Both the position numbers and the translations under genes were made by a program. The notes below the pieces were generated by a model. It was not told the DNA's origin, made no database searches, and was given only the letters and a program-made list of their open reading frames with translations. From NCBI RefSeq assembly GCF_014174515.1, contig NZ_JACJUG010000013.1:1-64000 (forward strand): a DNA stretch of 64,000 nucleotides, written 5' to 3'. This document shows, in pieces, positions 7,866 to 17,366 of the stretch. This DNA comes from Mitsuaria sp. WAJ17 (GTDB lineage: Bacteria; Pseudomonadota; Gammaproteobacteria; Burkholderiales; Burkholderiaceae_C). Position 1 is the first letter of the stretch. Each line of letters begins with the position of its first letter.

Positions 7866-8729
7866 CTATTCCTCGGCCAGCAGGTCCTGCACGGCCTCGT
7901 TCCAGTTCTCGAGCTCTTCGTCGTCGATCTGCAGCCAGTCCATGGCGCGGCGGTGGTGGCTGGCCCAGTCGGCATCCTGGGGCAAACCCTCGTGGCGACG
8001 CATCAGGTGCTCGGCGATCAGGCCAGCGGCAACAAGGGTGTGAACCTCGGGCTCGATGTCGGCATTGCCCAGTGACACTAAGTCATGGTGCAGGCGGATA
8101 GCCGCCATCAGCGACGGCGCCAGGTTCCAGGCGCGGGCCAGCAGGGCACCGACCACGGCGTGGTCGGTCTTGTGGTTAGCATTCTCGGTGGCGATGTAGG
8201 GGCGGTCGATGCGCGCGCCAGCCTCCACCATCGTCGCGCCATAGCCACGTACGCTCTGAAGCAGGACCGGGATGCCCACATGGCAGAACAGGCCGTAGGT
8301 ATGGGCCAGGTCCGGCGAAAGGCCCGGCAGCTGGCGGGCGATGTAGCGCATGGCATGGGCGCGCTTGGCCGCACGCTGCCAAAAACGTGTCAGGTGCGGG
8401 CTGTTGACTGGGATGGCATTGCGCAGCGCGAACCCGGTCAGAATGGCCGCGGTCTCGTCCAGGCCCAGGCGCGTCATGGCCTGGCCCACAGAGCTGCAGG
8501 GCATGCCGTCGGCGAGGTGCAGCGGACTGTTGGCGATACGCAGCAGGATGGCGGACATGGCCACGTCGCTGGCCGCGATGCGGGCCACCTCAGTGAGGTC
8601 CGGCTCAGGGCCCTGCATGGCCAACTGCAGGCGCTGCAGCATCTCGGGGCAGGGGGGGATGACGATCTGGCGCAGGGGACCGGTGGCGCGGGCCTGGTCC
8701 AGTTCCTGGCGAATGGCTTGCGACTTCAT
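7866..8729 (-). CDS. HDOD domain protein
   Basis: 287 residues, almost entirely one HDOD domain (about 20-225): IPPCPEMLQRLQLAM at the start, LLRIANSPLH, VGQAMTRLGLDETAAILTGF and HVGIPVLLQSV are all characteristic. HDOD proteins are non-catalytic relatives of HD phosphohydrolases and usually act in signalling or cell-cycle/motility control. No GGDEF, EAL or REC domain is attached. The ATG at 8729 has no clear Shine-Dalgarno. Monocistronic and ended by the terminator at 7819-7846. Confidence 0.85.
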   Translation of the reverse strand: MKSQAIRQELDQARATGPLRQIVIPPCPEMLQRLQLAMQGPEPDLTEVARIAASDVAMSAILLRIANSPLHLADGMPCSSVGQAMTRLGLDETAAILTGFALRNAIPVNSPHLTRFWQRAAKRAHAMRYIARQLPGLSPDLAHTYGLFCHVGIPVLLQSVRGYGATMVEAGARIDRPYIATENANHKTDHAVVGALLARAWNLAPSLMAAIRLHHDLVSLGNADIEPEVHTLVAAGLIAEHLMRRHEGLPQDADWASHHRRAMDWLQIDDEELENWNEAVQDLLAEE

Positions 8730-8959
8730 GGGGGGTGTGGAGCCGTCAAAGAGGTGGCGGCGATGCGCCCGATTATCGGGGGGGCGTCAGGCCCGGGCCG
8801 GACGCAAACTGTGGAAATTGCCCGCTCTGCGAGCTTTGCTGCGCCCGCGTCCGGCGCTGCCCCGCATTTCGCCGCCGGGGGGAGGGACGGGCAAGCGATA
8901 CTGGCCCCGCCCCATCCACCGGTTTCCCTCCAGTTTCAGAGAACTCCACCAGGCATCCC

Positions 8960-9679
8960 TTGCTGTCGTTGACTGCTCTCCATGCCCCTGCGAGGTGCCC
9001 TGCCGCAGGCTTGCGGCAGACTCTGCCCTGGCCCGCGTTGCGGCGTGGGCGGCAGCTCCTGCTGCTGGCGCTGCTGGCCGGCCTGTGGCTGGGGAGCCAG
9101 GCCCTGGACAGCAACCGCCTGCTGGAGATTGCCGCCGGCCGCTCGGCCAAGGCCCTGGCTGGCGCACGAGCCCTCACGCAGATGCTCGAGAAGGCCCAGG
9201 GGCTGGACGAGGAGGGCCGCCTCGCCGCGGTCAACGACTTCTACAACCGCCGCATCCAGTTCCGTGATGACCAGGACGTCTGGGGCGTGGTGGACTACTG
9301 GGCCAGCCCGCTGGAGACCCTGGAGAAGGGCCGGGGGGATTGCGAGGACTACGCCATCGCCAAGTACTTCAGCCTGCTGGCGCTGGGCCTGGAGCCGACC
9401 CAGCTGCGCCTGGTCTACGTGCGGGCCCTGCTCGACGGCCGTCCGCAGGCCCATATGGTGCTGGCCTACTATGCGCAGCCGCAGTCCGAGCCCCTGATCC
9501 TGGACAACCTGCAGGCCCAGGTGCGTCCGGCGTCGTCCCGCACCGACCTGTCGCCGGTCTTCAGCTTCAACAGCGAGGGGCTGTGGAGCGGCGTGGCGGG
9601 TGCGTCGGCTGGCAACCCGACAACCCGCCTGTCGCAATGGCGCGACGCGCTGGGCAAGGCCAGGGCGGAGGGCTTCTAA
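8960..9679 (+). CDS. lapG: LapG-type periplasmic cysteine protease
   Basis: Transglutaminase-like bacterial cysteine peptidase that in characterised systems cuts the N-terminus of a LapA-type surface adhesin and releases the biofilm. Catalytic triad Cys128 (GRGDCEDYAIAKY), His165 (AHMVLAYY), Asp182 (LILDNL), numbered from the chosen start; the spacings 37 and 17 equal those of Pseudomonas LapG (C135, H172, D189). A hydrophobic segment LLLLALLAGLWLGSQA precedes the mature domain. There is no in-frame ATG before it, so the start is uncertain: TTG at 8960 (weak AGG upstream), 8969, 9011 or 9038. lapD follows 28 bases later, giving the usual protease-inhibitor pair. No adhesin gene lies in the window. 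Confidence 0.87.
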   Translation: MLSLTALHAPARCPAAGLRQTLPWPALRRGRQLLLLALLAGLWLGSQALDSNRLLEIAAGRSAKALAGARALTQMLEKAQGLDEEGRLAAVNDFYNRRIQFRDDQDVWGVVDYWASPLETLEKGRGDCEDYAIAKYFSLLALGLEPTQLRLVYVRALLDGRPQAHMVLAYYAQPQSEPLILDNLQAQVRPASSRTDLSPVFSFNSEGLWSGVAGASAGNPTTRLSQWRDALGKARAEGF

Positions 9680-9707
9680 TGAACAGTGCCGAGGGGAATC
9701 ACTCACC

Positions 9708-11630
9708 ATGTCTTTGATGCGTCAAGTCGCGGCTCTGCTGCTCGCCGTGCTGCTGCTGGCCCTGTTGGCCAGCGTGGCCGTATCGGCCAGCTCGGTGCGC
9801 GAGGTGCTGCAGACCCAGCTGCAGCTGAAGAACGAGGACAACGCCGGCGCCCTGGCCCTGGCCCTGTCCCAGCAGCAGGGCGACGAGAGCCTGATGAGCC
9901 TGCTGGTCTCGGCGCAGTTCGACACCGGCGCCTACCAGTCCCTGCGCTGGAAGCGGGCCGATGGCACGGTCGCTTTCGAGAAGACGGCTGCCGGCACCAA
10001 GGGCAGTGCGCCCGCCTGGTTCATCGCCTGGCTCCCGCTGGACGTGCGGCCCGGCGTGGCCCAGGTCTCGGACGGATGGAAGTCGATGGGCAGCGTGGAG
10101 GTGCGCAGCCAGAGCGCCTTCGCCCACGAGACGTTGTGGCAGAGCTTCCTGCGCATCGCCGCCTGGCTGGCCGGCGTGGGCGCCGTGGCGGTGGGCCTGG
10201 CAGCGCTGGGCCTGCGCCGCATCCGCGAACCGCTGGATGCCGCGGTGCAGCAGGCCAATGCCCTGGTCCAGGGCCAGTTCTTGACCATCGAGGAAGCCCG
10301 CGTGCCCGAGCTCGCCCGCCTGACCGGTGCGCTCAACGCCATGGTGGCCAAGGTCCGCTCCCTGTTCGAGGCGCAGGCCGAACAGCTGCAGGTGCTGCAG
10401 CGCCAGGCCTATTGCGACGGGCTGACCGGGCTGACGGTGCGCAAGCAGTTCCTGGCCGAGTTCGAGTCCGCACTCAACCGCGATGACGGCCCGGTGCGCG
10501 GCGGCTTCATCCTGATGCGACTGTGCGCGCTGGCTGAACTCAACCAGCGCCTGGGCCATCAGCAGGTCGATCAGCTGATCCAGACCATCGCCCGGGCGGT
10601 GAAGGCCTACCCCGATCGGGTGCGCGGCTGCCTGGCCGGACGCCTCAACGGGGCCGACCTCGCCCTGTGGCTGCCCGCCCCGGACGTGGCCGAGGACACG
10701 GCCCATGCCCTGGCCGAAGCCCTGCGCTCGGGCCTGCATGGCGGCGAAGGCGGCGTGCACCTGGCCGTGGCGGCCGTCGATATGGGGCGCAGCCGGCCGA
10801 TGTCTCAATGGTTTGCCGAGGCCGATGCCGTGCTGGCCCGCGCCGAGCAGGGCACGGGTGTCTGCCTGGCCTTCCAGCGCGTGGCGGACGAGGACCAGCC
10901 GGCACAGGGCGAGCGTGTCTGGCGCCAGCAGATCAGCGACTGCCTGGACGCCGGCCGCGCGCGCCTGCAGCCTTTCCCCGTGATGGACCGCCAGGGCCTG
11001 CTGCTGCATTGGGAGTGCCCTCTGCAGCTGCAGCTGCTGCCGCAGGGCGACTTCCTCCAGGCCGCGCGCTGGCTGCCCCTGGCCCTGCGCAGCAAGCTCA
11101 GCGCCGAGACCGACCTTCGCGCCGTGCAACTGGCGCTGGCGGCGATCTCGGAAGACGGCCAGCCCCGCTGCGTCAACGTGGCGCCTGCCTCGCTGCAGGA
11201 GGGGGGCTTTGTCGCACGGCTGCGCGAGCTGGTCTTCCAGTCGCCGCAGTCCGCGCGCCGCCTGGGGCTGGAGCTGGGCGAGTCGGCTGCGCAGCTGCAT
11301 TTTGAGCTGCTGCACGAGCTGGGTCGCCAGATCCGCCCGCTGGGCGTGGCCCTGGGGCTGGAGCATGCGGGCGCGGGTCTGGCCCAGGTCGATCGCCTCT
11401 ATCAGGCCGGCCTGGACTATGTGAAGCTGGATGCGGCGGTGGTCAGTGGCATCGCCGGGGACGCCTCGCGGGCTGCCTTCGTGAGGGGCCTGGTCATCAT
11501 GCTGCGCAGCCTGGCGCTGAAGGTCTATGCCGAGGGTGTCAACGACGGCCTGGACGCCCAGGCCCTGTGGGACATCGAGATCGACGGCATCACCGGTCCC
11601 TGGGCGACGGGGCAGATGATCAAGCCCTGA
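9708..11630 (+). CDS. lapD: LapD-type c-di-GMP receptor (degenerate GGDEF-EAL)
   Basis: 640 residues, the length of known LapD. TM1 (~5-27), periplasmic domain (~28-145), TM2 (~148-168), HAMP (~170-222), GGDEF (~235-395) and EAL (~405-640). Both enzymatic sites are degenerate: NGADL at 314-318 in place of GGDEF, and HWECPL at 434-439 in place of EAL with later metal ligands also changed (GITGPWATG), so it should bind rather than make or hydrolyse c-di-GMP. Trp124 in SDGWKSMG sits where the LapG-docking Trp of characterised LapD lies. When c-di-GMP is high, LapD sequesters LapG in the periplasm. GAGGGG is 11 bases before the ATG. Confidence 0.9.
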   Translation: MSLMRQVAALLLAVLLLALLASVAVSASSVREVLQTQLQLKNEDNAGALALALSQQQGDESLMSLLVSAQFDTGAYQSLRWKRADGTVAFEKTAAGTKGSAPAWFIAWLPLDVRPGVAQVSDGWKSMGSVEVRSQSAFAHETLWQSFLRIAAWLAGVGAVAVGLAALGLRRIREPLDAAVQQANALVQGQFLTIEEARVPELARLTGALNAMVAKVRSLFEAQAEQLQVLQRQAYCDGLTGLTVRKQFLAEFESALNRDDGPVRGGFILMRLCALAELNQRLGHQQVDQLIQTIARAVKAYPDRVRGCLAGRLNGADLALWLPAPDVAEDTAHALAEALRSGLHGGEGGVHLAVAAVDMGRSRPMSQWFAEADAVLARAEQGTGVCLAFQRVADEDQPAQGERVWRQQISDCLDAGRARLQPFPVMDRQGLLLHWECPLQLQLLPQGDFLQAARWLPLALRSKLSAETDLRAVQLALAAISEDGQPRCVNVAPASLQEGGFVARLRELVFQSPQSARRLGLELGESAAQLHFELLHELGRQIRPLGVALGLEHAGAGLAQVDRLYQAGLDYVKLDAAVVSGIAGDASRAAFVRGLVIMLRSLALKVYAEGVNDGLDAQALWDIEIDGITGPWATGQMIKP

Positions 11631-11660
11631 GCGCCGGGTCCGGGCCGCTGCGGCACGGCC

Positions 11661-12209
11661 TCAGCGGATGTCGGCGCTGTGCAGGCCGTAGCCCAGGCCG
11701 CGGCGGCGGTCTTCGAAGAAGCAGACGAGGGTCTCGCGCACGGTGCGGAAGGCCAGCTCGTCCCAGGGGATCTCGTCCTCGCGAAAGAGCCGGGCCTCCA
11801 GCGTCTCGGGGCCTGGATTGAACTCGGGCGACAGCAGCCGCGCCCGATAGAAGAGGTGGACCTGGCCTGCCTGCACCACGTTGTGCACGCAGTAAAGCCC
11901 CTGCAGCTCGATGCGGGCGCCGGCTTCCTCGTCGGTCTCGCGCAGCGCGCCCTCGGCGGTGGTCTCGCCCAGTTCCATGAAGCCGGCCGGCAGGGTCCAC
12001 TTGCCGTAGCGAGGCTCGATGGCTCGCCTGCACAGCAGGATCTGGTCTTCCCACACCGGCAGGGTGCCCACCACATTGAGCGGGTTCTCGTAGTGGATGG
12101 CGCTGCAGACGGTGCAGGTGGCCCGCTCGCGGTTGTCATCGGCCGGCACCTGGTAGGCGACCTGGCTGCCGCAGCTGGGGCAATGCTTGAAGCGTCGGGT
12201 GAGGAACAT
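11661..12209 (-). CDS. Nudix hydrolase with N-terminal zinc ribbon
   Basis: 182 residues. Zinc-ribbon cysteines C10-P-S-C13 and C32-T-V-C35 precede a Nudix domain with a complete box, GFMELGETTAEGALRE followed by TDEEAGA (residues 76-98), so it should be an active Mg-dependent hydrolase of a nucleoside diphosphate derivative (NADH or ADP-ribose type; substrate not predictable). The ATG at 12209 starts directly before the ribbon; another ATG 30 bases upstream is possible and neither has a strong ribosome site. Its 3' end is 30 bases from the convergent lapD end; its 5' end faces the divergent maiA gene. Confidence 0.85.
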   Translation of the reverse strand: MFLTRRFKHCPSCGSQVAYQVPADDNRERATCTVCSAIHYENPLNVVGTLPVWEDQILLCRRAIEPRYGKWTLPAGFMELGETTAEGALRETDEEAGARIELQGLYCVHNVVQAGQVHLFYRARLLSPEFNPGPETLEARLFREDEIPWDELAFRTVRETLVCFFEDRRRGLGYGLHSADIR

Positions 12210-12302
12210 CGATCCAGTGTAGCGGGCCCGTGGCAACATACCGGGATCGGCCCCTGGCTGTACTCCGGCTCTGCGGCCTCATCATCTGCCTTGCGAACCA
12301 TC

Positions 12303-12941
12303 ATGGAACTCTTCAACTACTTCCGCTCCTCCGCCTCCTTCCGCGTGCGCATCGCCCTGGCGCTCAAGGGCCTGGACTACGACTACCGCAGCGTGCACCT
12401 GGCGAAGAATGAGCAGTTCAAGGAGTCCTACGCCGCCGTGTCGGCCTCGCGCCTGGTGCCCCTGCTGCGAGACGGCGAAGCCAGCGTGACCCAGTCCATG
12501 GCCATCATCGAGTACCTGGACGAGACCCATCCCGAGCCGCCCCTGCTGCCGCGCGAGGCGCTGGATCGCGCTTATGTCCGTGCGCTTTCGCAGGACATCG
12601 CCTGCGAGATCCACCCGCTCAACAACCTGCGCGTGCTGCGCTACCTGACCCAGGAGCTGGGCGTCAGCGAGGAGAACAAGGACCGCTGGTACCGCCACTG
12701 GGTGGAGACCGGGCTGGAGGTGGTCGAGCGCCGCCTGGTGGGCGAGGGGCGCGCCGGCCTCTTCTGCTTCGGTGATACCCCCGGCATGGCGGACTGCCTG
12801 CTCGTGCCCCAGGTCTTCAATGCCCAGCGCTTCAAGGCCCGCCTGGATCATGTGCCCACCGTGATGCGCATCCACGAGGCCTGCATGAAGCTTGACGCCT
12901 TCGCCAAGACTCAGCCCTCGGCCTGCCCGGACGCTGAATGA
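12303..12941 (+). CDS. maiA: Maleylacetoacetate isomerase (zeta-class GST)
   Basis: 212 residues. Thioredoxin-like N-domain with the zeta-class active-site motif FRSSASFRVRIAL (residues 7-19) and the glutathione-binding SMAIIEYLDE; all-helical C-domain with CEIHPLNNLRVLRYL and GDTPGMADCLLVPQVFNA. Converts maleylacetoacetate to fumarylacetoacetate in tyrosine/homogentisate breakdown; no other gene of that pathway is adjacent. Overlaps pgeF by ATGA, suggesting coupled translation. Shares a 93-base divergent promoter region with the Nudix gene. Confidence 0.88.
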   Translation: MELFNYFRSSASFRVRIALALKGLDYDYRSVHLAKNEQFKESYAAVSASRLVPLLRDGEASVTQSMAIIEYLDETHPEPPLLPREALDRAYVRALSQDIACEIHPLNNLRVLRYLTQELGVSEENKDRWYRHWVETGLEVVERRLVGEGRAGLFCFGDTPGMADCLLVPQVFNAQRFKARLDHVPTVMRIHEACMKLDAFAKTQPSACPDAE

Positions 12942-13723
12942 GCCTGGCGATCCACCCCGACTGGATCCGGCCCGAGTGGGAGGCGCCCCAGGTGCGCGCC
13001 TTGATGAGCACGCGGGCCGGCGGCGTCAGCACCGGCCCCTACGCCAGCCTCAACGTGGGCTCGGCGGTGCAGGACGAACCCGCGGCCGTCGAGGAGAACC
13101 GGCGGCGCGTGGCCGAGGCGCTTGGCGCGCAGCTGGTCTTCTTGCCCCAGGTGCATGGCAGCAAGGTGCTGGCGCTCAAGCCCGAGTGGGCGCGGCCCGA
13201 GGCCCGCGTGCCCAAGGCCGATGCCTGCATCAGCACCATCCCGGGGCTGGGCTGCGCCATCCAGGTGGCGGACTGCCTGCCGGTGCTCTTCGCTGCACCA
13301 AAGGCGGTCGGCGGGGCGCATGCGGGCTGGCGCGGCCTGGCGGACGGTGTGCTGGAGAACACCGTGCAGGCCCTGTGCGAGGCCTCGGCCTGCGAGCCCG
13401 GCGAGGTCCAGGCCTGGCTGGGCGCCTGTATCGGTCCGGAGGCTTTCGAGGTGGGGGCCGATGTGCTGGAGGCCTTTGGCGTTGAGCCGCGGGCGGACCT
13501 CGGCCCGGCCCAGGGCCAGCTCTTCCGCTACCAGCCCAACGCGGCGGGCGAGCCGCGCTGGCGAGCCAATCTGCCGGCCCTGGCGGCCTTGCGGCTGCGC
13601 GCGGCAGGTGTGTCGCGCCTCAGCGGCGGCCGCTGGTGCACCTGGAGCAATCCCTCACGGTTCTTTTCCTACCGGCGGGAGCGGCTCAGCGGGCGCATGG
13701 TGGCGGCCGTCACCCTGGCCTGA
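12938..13723 (+). CDS. pgeF: PgeF/YfiH-type peptidoglycan editing factor
   Basis: 261 residues, purine nucleoside phosphorylase/laccase-domain (DUF152) family. Metal ligands are all visible: His in LPQVHGSKV, Cys in VADCLPVLF, His in GGAHAGWRGLADG; the C-terminal signature WCTWSNPSRFFSYRR is intact. Enterobacterial YfiH removes wrongly incorporated amino acids from UDP-MurNAc stem peptides; related proteins also act on purine nucleosides, so substrate is open. Start overlaps maiA stop. The last 69 bases overlap the convergent small membrane-protein gene. Confidence 0.9.
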   Translation: MSLAIHPDWIRPEWEAPQVRALMSTRAGGVSTGPYASLNVGSAVQDEPAAVEENRRRVAEALGAQLVFLPQVHGSKVLALKPEWARPEARVPKADACISTIPGLGCAIQVADCLPVLFAAPKAVGGAHAGWRGLADGVLENTVQALCEASACEPGEVQAWLGACIGPEAFEVGADVLEAFGVEPRADLGPAQGQLFRYQPNAAGEPRWRANLPALAALRLRAAGVSRLSGGRWCTWSNPSRFFSYRRERLSGRMVAAVTLA

Positions 13724-13951
13724 GTCGGAGGCGGGCTCGCTCACGGCTTGAGCCTGCGCCTGTGCTTCGGCCAGGTGCCGCGCCCTGCGCCGCGCCGGCG
13801 TGCCGACGAGGTAGAGCACCAGGGCCATGGGCGCCACGCCGTAGAGCAGGAACGTGATGAGGGCACCGAAGATGCTGCCCTGCGGACTGCTGGCTTCGGC
13901 CAGGGCCATCATGAGGGCAACGTAGAGCCAGGCGATCGCGATGAGGTACAT
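13655..13951 (-). CDS. Small two-TM membrane protein
   Basis: 98 residues: two hydrophobic helices (LIAIAWLYVALMMALA and GALITFLLYGVAPMALVLYLVG) then a soluble, Ala/Gln/Glu-rich tail. I recognise the helix pattern as a short conserved hypothetical common in Burkholderiales, function unknown. Its 3' 69 bases overlap the end of pgeF tail to tail; the overlapping part encodes only the low-complexity tail. Its promoter would lie in the 241-base gap shared with phaC. Confidence 0.65.
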   Translation of the reverse strand: MYLIAIAWLYVALMMALAEASSPQGSIFGALITFLLYGVAPMALVLYLVGTPARRRARHLAEAQAQAQAVSEPASDSGQGDGRHHAPAEPLPPVGKEP

Positions 13952-14045
13952 GGAAGAGGGGAAACGGGGGCGGGAGGCTTGCCTCGCGATCCTCGATTCA
14001 CGAGCGTCATAAGAAGGTAAGTTTTCAAGCGTACAACAAGGACTG

Positions 14046-14061
14046 TGGCAAGCTTCTTGCC
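14046..14061. promoter_or_regulatory. Candidate sigma-54-type element / palindrome before phaC
   Basis: TGGCAAGCTTCTTGCC has GG and GC separated by exactly ten bases and near-consensus -24/-12 boxes (TGGCA, TTGC). It is also a palindrome (GGCAAG, CTT, CTTGCC), so the same fit exists on the minus strand toward the 13951 gene. It could instead be a regulator binding site. Confidence 0.4.
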
Positions 14062-14192
14062 TAGGTATGCTTGCAGGGCTGGCTCAAGAGGTGAGCTCCC
14101 CGGCATGCGGCCCGGACCGAGGTCCCGGCCCCTGGTGCGAGACTGTCATGGACGGCGTTGAACCAGCGGCCGTTCATTCCGCGAGGAGATAC

Positions 14193-15938
14193 ATGAATTC
14201 CAAGAGCAAGGATGCGGGCGCCGCATCCGCCACCGATCCCTTCTCCCTGGGCGCTGCCGCTGAGGCCGCCGGCAAGATGGCCGAACACATGGCGGCCGAC
14301 TTCCAGACGGGGCTGGGCGAGGCCATGAAGACTTTCGCCGGCCTGAAGATCCCCGTGGATGCCTGGGCAGCCCTGCAGAAGGACTATCTCAGCCAGGCCA
14401 GCGGCCTGTGGAACCAGGCCGTTACTGCCTCCGCCGCTCATCCCGCCAAGCTGCCCGACAGACGCTTTGCCAGCGAGGCCTGGGGCAGCAATCCCGTGGC
14501 GGCCTTCACCGCCCAGCTCTACCTGCTCAATGCCCAGACCCTGCAGCGCATGGCCGAGCAGGTGGAGGGGGACGACAAGACCCGTGCGCGCATCAAGTTC
14601 GCCGTCCAGCAGTTCGTCGATGCGTCGGCGCCCAGCAACTTCCTGGCCCTCAACCCCGAGGCACAGCAGCTGGCCCTCAAGACCCAGGGCGAGAGCATCG
14701 CGCGCGGCATGCAGCTGCTGTGGGCAGACATGCAGCGCGGCCATGTCTCGCAGACGGACGAATCGGCCTTCGAGGTTGGCCGCAATGTGGCGACAACCGC
14801 AGGCGATGTGGTCTTCGAGAACGACTTCTTTCAGCTGATCGAGTACAAGCCCCTGACCAAGGAAGTGCACGAGCTGCCCTTCCTGATGGTGCCCCCCTGC
14901 ATCAACAAGTTCTACATCCTCGACCTGCAGCCGGACAACTCCCTGATCCGCTACGCCGTGGAGCAGGGGCACCGCACCTTCGTCGTGAGCTGGCGCAACC
15001 CTGATGAGTCCTGCAAGGGCTGGACCTGGGACGACTACATCGAGCAGGCCGCCATCCAGGCCATCCGCACGGTGCAGGCCATCAGCGGCAGCAAGAAGAT
15101 CAACACCCTGGGCTTCTGCGTGGGCGGCACCATTCTGGCCACGGCGCTGGCGGTGCTGGCGGCGCGCGGCGAGCAGCCAGCGGCCAGCCTGACCCTGCTG
15201 ACCACCCTCATCGACTTCACCAGCAACGGCGTGCTGGACCTCTTCGTCGATGAGGGCTCGGTGCGCATGCGCGAGATGAGCATTGGCCCGGACGCCCCCA
15301 AGGGCCCGAGCCTGCTCAAGGGCCAGGAACTGGCCACCACGTTCAGTTTCCTGCGCCCGAACGACCTGGTCTGGAACTATGTGGTCGGCAACTACCTCAA
15401 GGGCGAGGCGCCGCCGGCCTTCGACCTGCTCTATTGGAACGGCGATTCCACCAATCTGCCCGGGCCCATGTACTGCTGGTACCTGCGCCACACCTATCTG
15501 CAGAACGAGCTGAAGAAGCCGGGCGCCTTGAGCGTCTGCGGCGAGCGCCTGGACCTGGGCGCCATCGAGGCGCCCATCTACATCTACGGCTCGCGCGAGG
15601 ACCACATCGTGCCCTGGGAGGCCGCCTATCGCAGCACCCAGGTTTTCAAGGGGAAGAAGCGCTTTGTGATGGGCGCCTCGGGGCACATCGCCGGCGTGAT
15701 CAACCCGCCGGCCAAGAAGAAGCGCAGCTTCTGGACCGGCAAGAGCACGGCCCTGCCTGCCGAGGCCGTGCAATGGCTGGAAACGGCTGTCGAGCACCCC
15801 GGCTCCTGGTGGACCGACTGGTCGCATTGGCTGGCCGGCCATGCCGGCGCGATGAAGGCGGCGCCCAAGGCGCCGGGCAACCGCCAGTTCAAGGCCATCG
15901 AGCCGGCCCCGGGCCGCTATGTGAAGCAAAAGGCCTGA
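14193..15938 (+). CDS. phaC: Class I poly(3-hydroxyalkanoate) synthase
   Basis: 581 residues, the usual class I length. Polymerises 3-hydroxyacyl-CoA (mainly 3-hydroxybutyryl-CoA) into storage granules. Lipase-like box GFCVGG carries the nucleophile Cys309; Asp470 (SREDHIVPW) and His498 (GASGHIAG) complete the triad. N-terminal PhaC domain includes NPLL-type [18 protein letters not shown] and [24 protein letters not shown] is 6 bases before the ATG. phaA follows after 64 bases and phaB after a further 182, so the classic phaCAB order is kept; no phasin or phaR gene is in the window. Confidence 0.95.
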   Translation: MNSKSKDAGAASATDPFSLGAAAEAAGKMAEHMAADFQTGLGEAMKTFAGLKIPVDAWAALQKDYLSQASGLWNQAVTASAAHPAKLPDRRFASEAWGSNPVAAFTAQLYLLNAQTLQRMAEQVEGDDKTRARIKFAVQQFVDASAPSNFLALNPEAQQLALKTQGESIARGMQLLWADMQRGHVSQTDESAFEVGRNVATTAGDVVFENDFFQLIEYKPLTKEVHELPFLMVPPCINKFYILDLQPDNSLIRYAVEQGHRTFVVSWRNPDESCKGWTWDDYIEQAAIQAIRTVQAISGSKKINTLGFCVGGTILATALAVLAARGEQPAASLTLLTTLIDFTSNGVLDLFVDEGSVRMREMSIGPDAPKGPSLLKGQELATTFSFLRPNDLVWNYVVGNYLKGEAPPAFDLLYWNGDSTNLPGPMYCWYLRHTYLQNELKKPGALSVCGERLDLGAIEAPIYIYGSREDHIVPWEAAYRSTQVFKGKKRFVMGASGHIAGVINPPAKKKRSFWTGKSTALPAEAVQWLETAVEHPGSWWTDWSHWLAGHAGAMKAAPKAPGNRQFKAIEPAPGRYVKQKA

Positions 15939-16002
15939 CCCCCGCATGGAAGGCGGCGCCTGGCGCGCTGCCTGCCTCATTCCTTCTTTTGGAGAATTCC
16001 GC

Positions 16003-17184
16003 ATGAGCACCGAGATCGTCATCGTCGCCGCGGCGCGCACCGCCATCGGCAAGTTCGGCGGCAGCCTGTCCAGGACCGCCGCCCCTGAGCTCGGCGCCAC
16101 CGTGGTGCGTGAGCTGCTGCGCCGTTCTGGCGTGGCGCCCGAGCAGGTGGGCGAGGTGATCCTGGGCCAGGTGCTGACTGCCGGCTCGGGCCAAAACCCC
16201 GCGCGCCAGACCGTGATCAAAGCCGGCCTGCCGCACGCCGTGCCGGCCATGACCATCAACAAGGTCTGCGGCTCCGGCCTCAAGGCGGTGATGCTGGCCG
16301 CCCAGGCTATCCGCGACGGCGACTCCGAGATCATCATCGCCGGTGGCCAGGAGAACATGAGCCTGGCGCCCCACGTGCTGCCCGGCTCGCGCGAGGGCCA
16401 GCGCATGGGCGACTGGAAGCTCGTGGACACCATGATCGTGGACGGCCTCTGGGACGTCTACAACCAGTACCACATGGGTATCACGGCCGAAAACGTGGCC
16501 AAGCAGTACGCCATCAGCCGCGAGGCCCAGGACGCACTGGCCCTGGGCTCGCAGCAGAAGGCCGCCGCGGCGCAGGATGCCGGCCGCTTCAAGGACGAGA
16601 TCGTGCCGGTGAGCCTGCCGCAGAAGAAGGGCGATCCCATCGTCTTCGACGCGGATGAGTTCATCAATCGCAAGACCCATGCCGAGGCCCTGGCCGGCCT
16701 GCGTCCGGCCTTTGACAAGGCGGGCTCGGTCACCGCAGGCAATGCCTCCGGCCTCAACGACGGCGCCGCCGGCCTGCTGCTGATGAGCGCCGACAAGGCC
16801 AAGGCCCTGGGCCTGACGCCGCTGGCGCGCGTCGCGTCCTATGCCAGCGCGGGCCTGGACCCGGCCACCATGGGCATGGGCCCGGTGCCCGCCGCGCGCA
16901 AGGCCCTGCAGCGCGCCGGCTGGACGCCGCAGGACCTGGACCTGCTTGAGATCAACGAGGCCTTCGCGGCCCAGGCCTGCGCGGTCCATCAGGAGATGGG
17001 CTGGGACATGGCCAAGGTGAACGTCAACGGCGGTGCGATCGCCCTGGGCCACCCCATCGGGGCCTCGGGTGCACGCATCCTCGTGACCTTGCTGCACGAG
17101 ATGCAGCGTCGTGATGCCAGGAAGGGCATCGCCTCGCTGTGCATCGGCGGCGGCATGGGTGTGGCGCTCTGCGTGGAGCGTTGA
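16003..17184 (+). CDS. phaA: Acetyl-CoA C-acetyltransferase (beta-ketothiolase)
   Basis: 393 residues, biosynthetic thiolase condensing two acetyl-CoA to acetoacetyl-CoA. Active-site Cys89 in [13 protein letters not shown], the NEAFAAQ motif, His in [11 protein letters not shown] and the second Cys in [10 protein letters not shown] are all present. GGAG is 8 bases before the ATG. Position between phaC and phaB marks it as the PHB-pathway thiolase; the separate thiolase at 54613 belongs to beta-oxidation. Confidence 0.94.
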   Translation: MSTEIVIVAAARTAIGKFGGSLSRTAAPELGATVVRELLRRSGVAPEQVGEVILGQVLTAGSGQNPARQTVIKAGLPHAVPAMTINKVCGSGLKAVMLAAQAIRDGDSEIIIAGGQENMSLAPHVLPGSREGQRMGDWKLVDTMIVDGLWDVYNQYHMGITAENVAKQYAISREAQDALALGSQQKAAAAQDAGRFKDEIVPVSLPQKKGDPIVFDADEFINRKTHAEALAGLRPAFDKAGSVTAGNASGLNDGAAGLLLMSADKAKALGLTPLARVASYASAGLDPATMGMGPVPAARKALQRAGWTPQDLDLLEINEAFAAQACAVHQEMGWDMAKVNVNGGAIALGHPIGASGARILVTLLHEMQRRDARKGIASLCIGGGMGVALCVER

Positions 17185-17366
17185 CCCGGGAGGGATTTCA
17201 GGGGACGCTCAGGGCCAACCCGCTTGACCCCTTCCGGGGGCTGGGCGAGCCTGGGGTTCCGGTAATGCGCGTCTTCTTCGAATGACAACAGCAGCCCGGA
17301 TGGCGCGTAGGACGCGGCGCCGACACCGGGCTCCCCTGAACAGCCATGGAGGCGAAGGAGATTCAC

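Noticed and set aside
14061-16433. Long minus-strand frame opposite phaC and phaA
   Set aside because: Shadow of phaC/phaA; Gly/Ala/Gln/His-rich with no motif.
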